DNA of 64,000 nt, from NCBI GenBank assembly GCA_021234535.1, contig CM037849.1, positions 14,604,571 to 14,668,570 on the forward strand, read 5' to 3'. The DNA is from Stichopus chloronotus (lineage: Eukaryota; Echinodermata; Holothuroidea; Aspidochirotida; Stichopodidae). The translations under genes were made by a program, and so were the position numbers. The notes beneath the pieces were generated by a model. The model was not told where the DNA came from and ran no database searches. It worked only from the letters and a program-made list of their open reading frames with translations. Of this stretch, positions 12,401-25,740 are shown piece by piece; positions within the stretch are counted from its first letter, which is position 1, and every line of letters starts with the position of its first letter.

Positions 12401-15400
12401 ATATTTGACAGTTACTTAATACAATATTTAGCATATTTACAATGATTTTCTCCTATTACATTCTGCTGCAAAGGGCGTAACACTCTTCTCAGACCTAAAT
12501 CACCATACTGTATTGATTCTTTTACTTCCTCAGTTCCTTCACCCTGGCCTAACAACAACAAAAATTTTATTGACCAAAGAAGGACTCGTCAAATTATATG
12601 ACTTCTGTCTAGCTGGTGATGCCTCGAAAATAGCGAGTTTAAAGAAGACACAGGTATATTACAAATTAATAATGAATGATCCATTGTATGTTACTTCTGC
12701 TGTAATCATATTTCAAGTGATTGCGTGCGTAGCGAAAAAGTTAAAACATTAAATCTTCATGTCCAAAAGTAAACAGGTTTCAGATAGTAAATTTCTGCCA
12801 TTTGATTTCGAAGTCTCTAACACAACGACAAAACGTGTCAAGACGATAATGTAGTGGTTGATAGCTTTTCTTTTCATTCACCACAAGCCAATAGGAAGCA
12901 CACTGGTAATGAATATTCAGTTAGTTATACCAGCTGATCGCTGACGCCGCAATGATGCGATCAGTGTGTAGGTCATTTGTAAATATAGTGTTTCCTTTTA
13001 CTAAATGCTATAATTTCCGATACCGATCAAAGGCAACTATTTGAGTAGGATGTTTTGATACACGGATAAAACCTGTAGACCTTTATAATAAGAGCCTTTA
13101 ATTTTAAAATATCATTTCTGATTTACTGTTTATGTGCCGTTTGCGTTGTTTTTGAAATGGTCCTGTCATTTTTGTTCATTTAGTGACATATTCCGTCCAT
13201 TATTAATCTCTAGTGTATGTGTAAAAATGAAAAACTTAAATCAAACAGAACCTTATCCTCCTGTTTTTTTTTTTTTTTTTCGTATTTTCAAATAAATCAC
13301 AACATTTCAGTAGGTTTCATAAGACAGTGGGTTCCTTAGACACTTAAAGGGAAATAGGGCGTTAGAACACACCAACATGACATGCAAAGGAAATAGCTTT
13401 GATCATTGTAAATAATTCAGTCTCATCAACTAACATCTGTAAAAACTATTCTGTTCAAAACACTATGTATGTACTGAGTAACGGAAGAACGGAAGATGCA
13501 TCATTTGAATTTCGGAAAGTTTTGGTGAACAAATTATTGTTGAGAAACAAATGACTGCATTTCTCTCTCTAAGAAAAATATTTCTTGAAGAGGAGATTAC
13601 TGTTGTTTGTCACTTTAAATGATCTGTCATTATATGTCACTCCATAAACATTGTTTTTATGAATATAATTGTTTTCTCTAAAACAAGGGCCTTATTTCTT
13701 TTTAATCTTGAGTGGTGCATTAGATCAAAGCATGATTATCTACTGAAAAGAATCTTCGGAGTGTTCTCGAGGACATCAACCGATTGGAGATAATTGTCAA
13801 AGAAGCTTACATTAAATACTCCTCTTAGTTTTGTAAAAATACCTATTCAAATCAACACCAGTCATATTCAATTTGGTTACAAAGTGGACGTTAAACTACT
13901 CCCCACATTAGCATGCACACTTTGCACGCAAAATGTTATATTTACTGTTGTAAACGCAATTCACAAAAACAATTTATTTTACGGTTCTACATTTGAACAT
14001 ATGAAACAAATCACTACTAACACTCGATCCAACTGCAACGGAAAATTTTAAGCATTTTCTTCTTCTTCTTTTTCTTTGTTTGTTTTGTTTTTTTGTTTTT
14101 GAGGGAACCTCTTCTTGGCGAAAATGCTATCACTAACCAGACAGGGAGCAGTTTTTTTTTGTTTTTTTTTCAATCTCAAATCATTTGATCAACTGTTTTC
14201 ATTAATATAAATATTTTTGCTCACATTTTGTATGCCAGTTTCACAGTCCCTTGGTTTAAATATGTATAAAAAGTCATTGTACAAAGTTCTCAAATTTCAA
14301 ACGACTACGTGTAGAAACGCTGGTTGGTTTGTTAATGATATACAATGTAACTGATTATGAAATGATAACGAATAATCCGTAAATAGTTTCACGTGGACAC
14401 CTTAAACTTAACTGTTCAATGCACCTATGCAATGGAACAAAACAAATAAACGAGATAAGTATAGAAAGGAATCAAAATAAGAGATCCCGAGATGTGAAGT
14501 CACAGACTGGGTAAATCAGATATTATGCAGTTCATCAGAATGTATTGTGCAAAGATTTCTGTCAAATCACGGTATAACGAGGTACACATTGCGAGAAGAT
14601 GCTAGTTGTCATAGCAATTGATAGTGATGTAGCCGCTACGATAAAATGTGAAAAAAAATTGACCCTTGCTGCCGCCGGGTCTACAGTTGACAATGCATAC
14701 TTGAAAGAGCGTATCTTATTAATATTTCCATCCCATTCTTGTTTCTTTCATGTTTTTTTTTTTCTTTACGGACGTTTAAATATGTTTGTCGTTGTTTTTA
14801 TCATACTAGTTCACTTTAGTTGACATTCGGGGTGAGGGGGGATAATTACGTAACACAAAACAAACAGATATGACTATGCTTACTCCATGAATAACGTTGA
14901 ATACGCCCATGAATACTATAGGGCAATGGTGTATGTAGCCTATCATACCACTACATGGAATTCATCACACAATTGCATCGTCCTGTTCAATGTGTGCTGT
15001 CGATTGTCACCTATGATGTAACTGTGACCATGCTTAAATTTGATCTGTCCATATTAGATGCATCATGTGACCTTGAACGAATTTCCACCAGAAATGTTAC
15101 TTTTTGGTGAATATAAAGAATCTAGCGACGTGTGGTCTACTGCAGTAGTGATATGGGAGATAATGGCAGGCGGTAAATATTTCGTATCATCGTATTTTTA
15201 TTAATTTATATACGTTGTTACGGCAAAGAAACAGGGTGCAATAAACAATGCATCTCTCTTTTGGCGAGGTGACGAATAACAACATGCATAATGACGATGT
15301 CATTTAGTAACTGTCATTTCGCTAAATTATCAGTTCTCTTTAAACTTTGTTGCAGATGTATTCCTATAAAAATGAAATGTAATCTTCTAAATATAAAATA

Positions 15401-18400
15401 TAATCTAAACTTTTGTTCTAATAATTGAACAAGCACACCAATTGCACTGTTTAAAATAAAATTCATTCTCAGCTACGTTCATCACTAGGAGGAACGACAA
15501 ATTGGTAAAACTTGTAAAGCAGCATGTGTACATTCGCCACTACACTCAAAAGTGGGCAAATTAACAAGAACATGATCTCTAGGAAACTCATATCTATTTC
15601 CAATGTAAGCATGTAGAACAATAGTATAAATAAGGTTTAAGCTTTGACATATCTATATCTTTATCTTTGATGGCACTCATCTGTGAAACACGATTACTGC
15701 ACATACTATTGAATTAACTTTATTGTATGTGCGTAAAATTTAAATTTACAACGTGAGGTACATTATATCCCAAAACTCCAAAAATGGATGCCTTTATTTT
15801 AAACATTAAACAATGAATGTGTACTGTCTACCATTCAACTAACCTAATTTTTATGATATGTATATCACTTTCTTATGTAAAAGTAAAACTTAAAGTACTT
15901 AGTGAAACTTTACATAGGAAAATCTTTCGTAACATTTACAGTTAATTTGTTCCTTTCCATTGCATTTCAGTATTTCGTAGTGTGAAACGTTCATGTGCTC
16001 GCCGATGTCCGGCACTCCTTTTTTATCTTCATTATTGCTCAAATAGATCAATTGTTTTACTAATAGAAATACTTTCACATATCTGATGTTCAAGCAAATT
16101 ATCTCGACATCTTTATAATCATCGGAGTTCCAACTCTGCTATTACTTTGATCGTAAGAGCCTTTTGGTTATTTCTTATGCACACTTCTTCAAACATTTCT
16201 TTTTAATTTGATAGGAAATTCACCTTTCCCCAAAGAACAACGAGTTAGATTTGATAACGATGTGACAACTCCATCAGCATCTTGGCCAGAGAAGTATATG
16301 CAAATAAAGTAAGCACCAAAACAACAGTTACACAGTTTTTGTGTCACTTGTCAAAAAAGATATTGCAAAAACTGTTCAAGATGGATTCCTATGTGTATTC
16401 TTACCAGATTTATCCTTATTTGAAATAACGTCACTAACTTAGGGTGTCCATTTTACGTATGGTAATTAAAGATTAGCACATACGACATATGCGATATTTG
16501 TCACACTGTCTTCTAATGTTAAATTAGTAATTTTTCGCAGTATTTGCTAATGGATGGTGTGGTTAATATTGTTGTTTCGTACACTACTTCATCACGATGA
16601 AGATATGCAATACCTATCAAGCCTTATATTTTGTCAGTTCCGAGTCCACTAATGACACAGTACTGGTTTTGGAAGCTGTGAGTTCAATACAATTAATATC
16701 ATAACGACACTACATCACCCCTTCGAATACACATTCAGACATTAGCACTAACCTTTATTGATTTCTTGATTTATTCATTCACATATGCACATATACAAAC
16801 GTTATAATTATATAGGTCAAGTGCATAATTAATTCAACAATATATAAACATACATGAAAGGAACGTTCTTATCTCTGAGACAGCTTGATTTGAAGTTCAA
16901 AAGAAAGTAAATAAAATTATTCAAATTAAGATTGAACATCAGTTTAATTATGAAAAAAAAATTAACAACAGAACTTTGCAACGAAAATTGTAGATAAAAG
17001 AAATAAAAGAAGCACAGGGTGGGATGAAAGGAGAGAGGAGGAAAGTGGTATAAAGAATATATTCTGCAGCAAGACTTAAGTGTAAAAAACAAAAATAGGG
17101 GAGGTGAAGTGACTCGTTACTATGCCGGCTTATATGTTTGTTGAAAAAAAGGAAAATAAGGAACGGAGTGGGGTATGTAGTGCCATGTAATTAATGAAAG
17201 AAATGAAAGAAAAATAAATAAAACAGCCTTGCGTATTATGTGTAATAATGCGTTATGTTGCGTATTATGTATTTGAGATGAGAATCTTCAGTCTATCATC
17301 AAAACTGCAAGTACACACACTCCTTCCAAATGGTTGTTAATGTTTGATATGACTCTTTGCGTTAACCTTATTTAAACTGGTGGCTTCTTTTTCACAGAGA
17401 TAAAATATTATACGAATGCTGGAATCACAATGCCACTTCTAGACCCTCAATTCACCATTTGAGGGAAAAGTTTCTGGCTGTAAGTAACCCCTTTTTATTT
17501 CTTGCTCAAGTGTCGTCTCGGATGAGGCTGGCCGAGGGACTTGTTAATGATTTCTACAATGTTTCGGCATAACTTTATAATGACTTTTAAGTCATATATT
17601 AACGGAAAATAGACAGAGAATCAGTAATTCATGCATGAATGAAATTGTTGTTGTGTTTGAAGGTGGGAGGGTTTTTTTACTCTCTGAATATCCATTTTGC
17701 CTTACAAAAGTTTTAGCATCTAGCAAATTTGAAAGTAATAATCGAGCTCTTCCAAGTACCATTTCATATTTAGTAAATAATCATGATGGCGTTTCTTGCC
17801 TTAGTTTGACTAACAAATCCTAATTCACTACCCCAAAATTAAAACACGATGAAAAGTCTAGATTGGACTAGGTCATGCTGTTTTTTTTTTTATATAGCCT
17901 TTCAATAAAAATAATAATGAACCAATTGTACTGGTTTAGTAATGTGTGACATTCTGCTTAGGATTAATGTTTAAAAAGGAAACCAAAGTCATTAATTCAC
18001 TTTGATTTTCTACTGGAATATGAGAACAGTAATAATCGTGTAATAAACGTAAAATTCGTTTTCTGATTCAGTAATTTATATTTCAAATCTGTTTGTTCAA
18101 GTTTGTATTGTAACATTTACTGTCAAGGTATGAAAAGATCTTTGAACTCCTGGGAGGAATGAAATGATGAAAACCATGACATATCCCTTACAGATTCGAT
18201 GAACGAATGGGATGTTATTAGTAGAAAATATCAGCAATTAAGTTACTCAAGGAACACAACATCATCTTACTCTAATGCTCTTGATTGCAAAATTTCAAAT
18301 AACACTTCGCCTCAGATTCTCTACTCCAATAAATTAACCGGGTATATTTACATAATTTACGTGAATATAGCATCGTCTGATCGTATTATCAGTTGATTCC

Positions 18401-18652
18401 ACTTTATTTGAAATAGAGAAACACTTGTCAAATTGTTTATACAGGTGATAGCATAGACTATCACATATATAACACACTTAATCGATGTTCATGGTCAAGA
18501 ACTCACGTAACCTTCTCCTTCAACAGATATTTGAGAAAATTATAACCGACAGCTCATATGAGATACCAGTTCCAACAATGTATTTACCAATGAAAGGCCC
18601 GGATACCGCTGAGACTACGTACTCTGGACGCCTATATCATGTTGGGAAGTAA
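9424..18652 (+). CDS. Single-pass receptor pseudokinase of the tyrosine kinase family (3' 13 exons, 5' missing)
   Basis: Thirteen exons join in consistent phase: 9424-9537, 9771-9795, 10489-10559, 10787-10817, 11020-11081, 11250-11420, 11799-11906, 12026-12198, 12534-12653, 15058-15172, 16215-16308, 17398-17479, 18527-18652. They give 430 residues to a TAA. Numbering is from the split first codon. A Thr/Pro stalk is followed by a transmembrane helix (~11-33), an acidic juxtamembrane segment (~39-116), then a kinase fold (~117-385). Fold landmarks are seen: PPE at 302-304, SDVWS at 315-319, WEI, CW at 369-370 and RP at 377-378. Catalytic landmarks are broken: VVLT replaces VAVK (152-155), HPG replaces HRD (255-257), K262 sits where the catalytic-loop Asn belongs, DFC replaces DFG (275-277), and the Gly-rich loop is lost. 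The tail carries YEIP (400) and YLPM (408), a PI3K-type YxxM. The open frame across 13 exons argues against a pseudogene. The ligand and ectodomain are unknown. Confidence 0.85.
12290..12420 (+). repeat. 65-bp tandem duplication in receptor intron
   Basis: The run tgttttactttatcaaaat occurs near 12297 and again near 12362. Each is followed by ttgtt.acac.tatactcaaata, giving a period of 65 bp with few mismatches. It lies in the intron between 12198 and 12534. Confidence 0.8.
13352..13697 (+). mobile_element. Non-autonomous DNA element (MITE), copy A
   Basis: Begins aaatagggcgtt and ends ccttattt (imperfect terminal inverted repeat). Its whole length matches copy B at 55465-55800 in reverse orientation. 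Shared blocks include accaacatgacatgcaaa, gatgcatcattt, gaacaaattattgt and tatttcttga. No open frame. It sits in the 2.4-kb intron (12654-15057) of the receptor pseudokinase. The colinear match to a second copy supports a mobile element; the superfamily is not assigned. Confidence 0.75.
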
Positions 18653-18658
18653 AATAAA
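18653..18658 (+). terminator. Candidate polyadenylation signal of the receptor gene
   Basis: AATAAA directly after the stop codon at 18650-18652. So close a signal would give a very short 3' UTR, so a later signal may be used instead. Confidence 0.3.
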
Positions 18659-21600
18659 GCGGGTTTCTTTCTCATCGTATGAACGAACCTTTCGCTAATT
18701 CCCTTAGGAAGTCGTGTTCCAAATCGATTGTATTGCTGTGCTGAAAAAGAGAAGGATTTAGACTTTTTAGAAGATACTGATAACGCCAGCATGTATTTGT
18801 TTCTTCAACATTGTGTAATAGTGTAATAATTGTCTGGGTTGTTTTTTGTTCACTGTGCTACTCGTTACATAACTACACACAAATTTATTATTTCATTTTG
18901 ATTATGTCATTTCACGAAAACGTTCATTCTTGCTACAGTAAACATGATATGTAAAATGACACATCTAATAAAACGTCTCACCTAGACTGAAGCATGTTAA
19001 AACATTTCGATTTAAAACAGAATTTATGCAAATCAATAGTAATAAAAGGATATAATTACTTTTACTTGCAGAATCTAGTAATTATCAATGCATCATAATC
19101 AGTGACATTAATAAGTATACCAGGTACCTCAACTGTGTTTTGTATCAAATATATGTACCAAAAACGTCAATTGAATTCTCTCTTACTGTGTATACCTTTC
19201 ACCCCAATTGTATTACGTCTAGCGCTGTTATTAGGCACTTAGATTGAGTGTTCCTTTACTCTGTATACCAGGTACTTCTAATACAATAAAATGTTAAAAA
19301 TATTGCCGTTTATATGTGAAGAATTATTCCTTTGTAATATTTGTTTTACGATTATGAAGACATGCTTAACGTTTTGTCATTACCATGCCACTTTAACACT
19401 TGTCATTAAAATGCATACATTGATATCTTGAAAAGAAGGTGAAAAGTTGTTTCATGACAAAACCTATATAAATTCTCCATTAGCCTATACTTCCAATAAA
19501 GCATGACATGTTAGGTCATCATTTTCCCATCTAAATAAATGACGTAGTATACCGTGATGACGACATAATTGGTATGAAAGGCAAGAAGAAATCATTTGCT
19601 AAGAAAATTTTTATATAGAACTCTTGAGTTACCAACGTGATTTTTATTGTTTACACTTTTAAGACATTGACACTTTTGTAGGTTTGAAACATTGAAATGA
19701 AATTACAGCTATGTTAAGTAAGACCGTTATTTTCTTTTCATTTGAGAACATTTTTTTTTCTTTAGAAATAAAAGAATTGAAAGAATTCGCATCTGAATTA
19801 TATCGTCTTTCCTCTTCTTAATTCCACTTGCTTTCTCTTGCTTGAGGATATTATTCCGCATACTCGTACATGGGTTAATAATTCGAGCGGGGGGGGGGGG
19901 GGCACAGATGTAATTTGAACGATCTGAGACAGATTTTGTACCAAGTTGCGCTAGTTTTGAGGCTCAGCTTCTATTCTGGCCCCAGTTCAGGATGGCATCA
20001 TCATGATTGTTTTCGAGGGTTGGTGGGTGAAGTTACAGTATCACACGGAAATACAGTGTCCCTCTACCACATTGGGGCACCCAGAATTTTGTATTAAGGG
20101 TTATGAGAATTGTGGAAGACTAAGCAGAGTGTCACCGCGGGTTGGTACATGTGAAGCACTAGAAAAGGTTGGCCAAAGTATCTCCTAGATCATGGAAACT
20201 GTACTCGTGCGTTTACATTGTTACGTAGTCTCCTCTGTTGATGAATGTACATTGGTTTGTATATAATCAATAGTAGTAAAGTACTACGGTCAAGTTACTC
20301 GTAAACATATACCTCAGTAACATAAAAATCGGTATATACCGTAGGCTTTAGATTGGTTGGATTTTATCCACATGTATGTTAATGTTAATTCACATTAAGT
20401 AGGTAGGCCTACATTAGGGAGAAGTATCTACAGAGAAGCTAAAGTTGTAAGAAAACGGTATTAAGTAAATAACACACATTGCACGTAGGGCTCCTGCGTT
20501 AGGATTATACAAGGAAGTACGATGCAGAAGTGAATACAATACACGATGAAAAGCAAATATTAAACAAAGTGAAACTAGTCCTATTGTTAAACACTTTAAA
20601 GGAACACTTTCGTCCGATCCGATTATTGCGTCATCTGTATCAACAACGATTGCTAAGTTCATGCACTTCGATATTGGTAAATGAAGGTAAGGAAGAAATT
20701 GAAGAAAATACACCAAGGTCTATAAAGTTAATGAATGAAAGATACTAAATTGAGTATTGAAGAAAAGATTGTAAAATGTAGGGACTATTCAGATCTCCAC
20801 ACTAATGAACATAGAAGTGATACAATACAGATCAATCAATTTCAGAGTATCCGTCAAGGTATCTGAAAAGAAAATAAATACTCAGAGAGCAAAACATCAA
20901 TAAAATTACGTACCCACAGCAGATCAAGTTACTTGACTAGAAGAGATTCCTTGCCTCGATGTTAGCGTACTATGCACGTTTTGTACACATAACGTGTAGT
21001 AAAGCCATCTCAGGAAAATAGGATACTATGATACTAAGGAAACATCAATACAGTAAAAAAAAAATATCAACAAAAATAAGCAAGAACATCTTAAGAGATT
21101 AACTAGCAACAACACTGAATTGACGAGAAAGTAAAAAGAGAGAATGAACTCTTACAATATTGTTATTCAGCTAATCCTTGTTAGTAGAGTCTTAAACAAG
21201 TCGCCATCGTATTTTACAGTCAATGTTCACGTTCAGAATTAGCACATACCGAACACATGTACAAAGACAACTTTCTAGGATAAAGTGTTTAATGGTAAAT
21301 AAAATAGGCTAAATTTAGTGGACGTGCTTGAAACATGTACGCTCCTATCTCAAGTAAAGATACGTGAATTGTGGTTTTGATTTTGAGATAAACTATGGTG
21401 CTGTGGTCATTTGTGTCGAATATCGTAATAAGTCGATTACTCCCTTCCATACCCTAGTTCATTCTCATTTAAGACAGCAAGGATCACGTTGTTTACTTAC
21501 TTCTTTTCGAGTTTACTGCGGCAAGAATTTGGACTAAAGTACTATCACCGGTCACTGAATTGCGAACGATTTCTTTTTGGCTTTGGGCTTAACCACACTT

Positions 21601-23139
21601 CAGTTTAGTTTCTTTAGATTTTATCTTTTTTAAAGAATCTTAGCTGTCTTAAGGCAATTGTAAACGCATTAAGCAACTCGAACCATAGTGACCTTTACTT
21701 ATTGGATAGTTTTCAAAGGATATCGTGTGAGTAAATCACCATATGTTCATTTCACGTCTAAACTGTTAGACCTCCCACAAATAAAAGTGCCGTAAAACTG
21801 ACATGCAAGGACCCAACACATAGATGGTTTTTGACTAATGTCTCAAACTGTATCACTTATTATTGATATCGAATTGTTTCAAAAGGAAGAGCTCCGATGT
21901 CAGCTACAACTTCCAGAGTTTTGGGAATACCCCGTTGTCAACCCGCGATTATCTTTAACAACACACGACACATCACTATTAACTTTACGATATATTTAAA
22001 TGTGTTTAGTAACATCACACTAAGACTTAATTGGTCAAATCCCCTATGGGCGTCAGTATAAAACACTATTGTGTTAAGACCTTCTGATCAGAGTCTTGTA
22101 ATCTATGCTTATAAACCAATTTTTACATTATCAACACGATAAAGGAGAATTGGTGGTCCTGGCATACAGTTTAGCTTTTGACTCTTCCTTTCTCCAAATA
22201 GGGTACAAGCATATGTCTCCTTAACAGATGTAGGGTAAAAAAAGACGATCTGCCAATGACAAAGCTTGTCAAAAAGTGCTCCAGTAGAGAGAAAAACCTT
22301 CTTTTTTTTTTGTTTTCTCATGTTGGCGTCCCACAGACATGGTCTTATTATACATTAGTATGTGTTTTATGCCTCATTCCAGCGTTGCAAAAGAAATGTT
22401 GTTGGCTGAAGGTAACCATTGTTTACCTGCGGAGTTTAGGTAAACACTGATGACTTTTGAACCAATTGAACTTTTATATAATGTGTCCTCCGTTTACTAA
22501 GGTGGAATTCCTTGGTCATCTTTGCAAACATCGTGTCGTCATAGACAGTATTCCCTCTGATGCTTGCATGGTTTCAGTCAGTTTGACAAATTTTTTTTAT
22601 GCTCATGCATCCTTTTACAAATAGTACATAACAAAAACATATTTGCTTGTATATCATTCATTGAACCATAAACAATACGAAAAAGACAAACGAATAAAAC
22701 GCAATAGAAGCAATCATTCAAAAGGATTTAGAAGAGGACAAATAAAGATAAAAGGAAGAGAAATATGTAAAACGATGATGAGAGAGAGAAGAAAATATAA
22801 TTCTTGTATCATTCTTGGAAAGTAACATTTTCCCCATTCGACTGAGAATATTCTATTGTCCAACATAACAGCATTAAATAAATTGACACGATAATTAATA
22901 AATAAAGAGTGCTCACTCAGTATTCATTGCTTACCTCAAAGTTAATAGGAATAGACATTTTCACATTAACTAATAAACTTATGAAATATACGTTTTGCAA
23001 AATAAGCCAACTATGCACATTATCTCCCCTTTCTTTATTTTTCTTTTATGTAAAAGTGTTTCATCTTTACGCTTAAAAATTGAAAGTATGTTACATGATC
23101 TTAATGTATCCTCTGAGATTATGGGGTACACTATTGCAA
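18659..23139. other. Intergenic region with simple repeats, no recognised gene
   Basis: AT-rich. Contains a poly-G run at 19889-19902. Frames at 19915-20188, 20414-20748 and 22109-22450 overlap on both strands or in two frames and have no recognisable domain. No exon with motifs of the neighbouring families is visible. Confidence 0.45.
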
Positions 23140-25740
23140 TAGTTGAATTCGAAGTCGGACTTTCATTTCTACATGCTTTACGTCACGAGTCTCTCCAGGG
23201 TGGCTGCTCCCAACCAATGGATTTAAGAGAGTCTTGAGCATCACAGTACAGACCGTTTAAATGAAAATTAAAATACCGGTTGTCCGTCAAACCACCAGCC
23301 TCCATGATGATAAGACGGCAGATACGAGTGCTCTGACTGTCGTTGTCATCATCTTATGTAGAGAAAAACCCTGTTTTTGTTATCACTCGAAGAAATAGCT
23401 GTCATCTGGGGGAAGAAAGATGAGAAAAATTTCAGTATGAGTCGCTTCAAAATCCAAAATAGCGACACACATTTTGTTCGAAATACAAATGATTTAGCGA
23501 TTTGAAAACGTTCTCATCAGATCGGTCAGGAAAGGAAAAGGAAGGTTACAGGAGTCACACGTTTAGTTTAAAATTAATTGCCAAAATTACACATTATTTC
23601 ATCATCTAATTTCCTTACAGAATGATAAATATACTCTAATGTGAATACTGGGCCTGAATTTGTTTACTTGTGGAAGATGGAAGGGGCAATGCCAGTAAAT
23701 ATCTTTTGGACAGCAGCTAACAGTTGCTTGGAATTATATAAAGGCTATGAATCATGAAAGGTTTGCTTTTTTGTTTTCTTGTTACTTTTTTCTCTTTGTG
23801 TCTTGGGTGATCAAGCGTGTACAAGCGTGTTCCAGATTTGCTTCTTGCCTGGTCTTATCCTCCTGCCTTCGTTGTTCGTATTGTTATATCTTTTCTTTTG
23901 TGCGTCTGTGCATATTTACCTGTAAGTCTTTGTGTTGAATATCCTTGCGTAAATAAACATTCTATCAGTTCCAAAGAAAATAAATTGATAGGAAAATTGA
24001 CCATCTTTAGAATAGCTTTAATGGATAGTTACGACAAAGCAAATTCAGTTTCGTAATTGTTAAGGTAAGGTTTTCAGTTCAGTCGCTAAATACAATTTTT
24101 CTTTTATAATCGCTGCAACCTTTGATCTTTGATTAAGATCACACTAACGCTTACGTAAAGAGTTTAAAAATACTAGTCAGGATTAGAATTAGAAATTGTG
24201 CTGCCTAACCTTGGCAATATATGAAATATACAACGCACTATCAAGATAAGGTTATATTTCACTATTTATCACGTTACTTCTTGAGGTGTTTCTATCAAGT
24301 AACATTAATTTATTTTTTCATGTGAATCCAGCTTAGTTCACTTAACTGTTTTGTGTATTTGATACTGAGCTACCTCCCTTTTTTTTTGTTTTATTGATAA
24401 AACATAGCACAAGCACTTATTGGTTAAGTTCGCAAATTTAACATTGTATTGGAAAGAACAAAGATCTACTTTGCATTTTTTAGGGAAAGACTTCAACTTG
24501 CATTACGACAGTAGCATCATTTCTACGTTTTTAGTTTTTATACTAGTCATGTTGCGGTAACTTATAAATAATCAGCAGCCAGTGCTGATGTAACTAAACT
24601 GACCTGCGGTACTTTCAGGCAGATGTGTTCCAAGATCTGTCATTCTGCATACTGACTTTATCGCTGATCATGAAGAGGTCGTATTTGACAAAGTAAGAAC
24701 TACCATTCCTGCTGACCTTTCCAATTCGTAGTCACACTGATTCGTTATATACGATATCCTATCATTGCCGAGCCAAACGCCTGCTGTAACAAGCCGAAAC
24801 TGCACGACTTAGAACGTTGGTTGAAAAAAAGGTATCCAACACTGGTCTCGTATGTCAAATTAGACATATTGGTTGATAATTAAAAAGATTAATGTTGTAA
24901 GTGCAGCAATAATGATTGCTGCGCAAAGTTTTGACTAATATGTGACTATATTTGCCCACCGTGTTGGATAAATGTTTCATCAATATGACATATTTCACCA
25001 ATTTGACATACGCGAGCAGTGTTGGTTAACCATTTAACCAACGTTCTAACAGTGTTCTAGTAATCATTCTTATCTCGGTAGAGACCTACATAGCCATCTA
25101 GACGACGCAACCTTGAAACACCTACGGTAGTTCCGTACGGTGTGCCAAAGCATAAAGAATACCGTTACTAAGATAGCGTGTTAATAATTATTAACAGTTT
25201 AAGAAAATGAAAAGTGAGAAAAACCTTATCCAGGGTTACAATTAATGCATGTCAGTTGGAAAAGGGGAGGGTTGATTGTCACATTAACTTTCATTTTGCA
25301 AAGCCTTAAGCAGTAAATCAAAAATGATAATGTTGAACACAGGACTTAAGCTGTAATACGACATTATATTTGCGTTTATGTCATTTCACTTGAGGTACTT
25401 ACACATCTGTTCTCAGCAAATAAGCAGTAAACAAAAGTAACAGAACACCAGTGGTGTCTAATTAATGTTCTTAATTGTGAAAAATCTGAATTTAATTAAA
25501 TCTTATTTCGTAAACAAGTCATATTCAAATGATATGTAAATGTACCCAGCATCAATAGAAGTCACTCAACGTGCAACCTCCTCCATCTACTGAATTATTA
25601 CAATGGAAGTTACACGGTTCTGGAGAACCGTCTGGTTGTATCAGGAAAATATTAGATTTAGTTTGATCGTTACATTGTGCATAGACTTCTATACGTGACC
25701 CCTGGAAAATCTTGTTCCCCCCGTGTGCTCCCTCCCCCAT
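23140..25740 (-). pseudogene. FREP pseudogene interrupted by a MITE
   Basis: Remnants of three fibrinogen exons lie in minus-strand order. At 25740-25552, EVYAQCNDQTKS and PDGSPEP lead into GGGCT, where the conserved Trp of GGGWT is Cys and the upstream PRDCK start is lost. The central exon is split into 25122-25058 (starts VFQ, then shifts frame) and 24797-24602, with a ~235-bp element between. At 23400-23140 the last exon keeps its acceptor and the LNGLY region, but has a frameshift and stops right after the start (TTCGAGTGA) and again at the FSTWD site. Order and spacing match FREP genes 1 and 2. No signal-peptide or RKRR exon was seen upstream. Non-functional as a lectin. Confidence 0.85.
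24812..25046. mobile_element. MITE inserted in FREP pseudogene exon
   Basis: The left end gaacgttggtt and the right end aaccaacgttc are inverted repeats. The homology continues inward (ccaacact...cgtatgtcaaatt on the left; aatttgacatacg...agtgttgg on the right), so arms are at least ~55 bp with some mismatches. TA dinucleotides flank both ends (24810-24811 and 25047-25048), as for Tc1/mariner-type target sites. Size is about 235 bp with no open frame. The flanking sequence on both sides is fibrinogen exon, which defines the insertion clearly. Confidence 0.8.

Noticed and set aside
19915..20188. Two overlapping plus-strand frames
   Set aside because: Different frames over the same bases with no domain and no splice context; likely chance in a slightly GC-richer patch.
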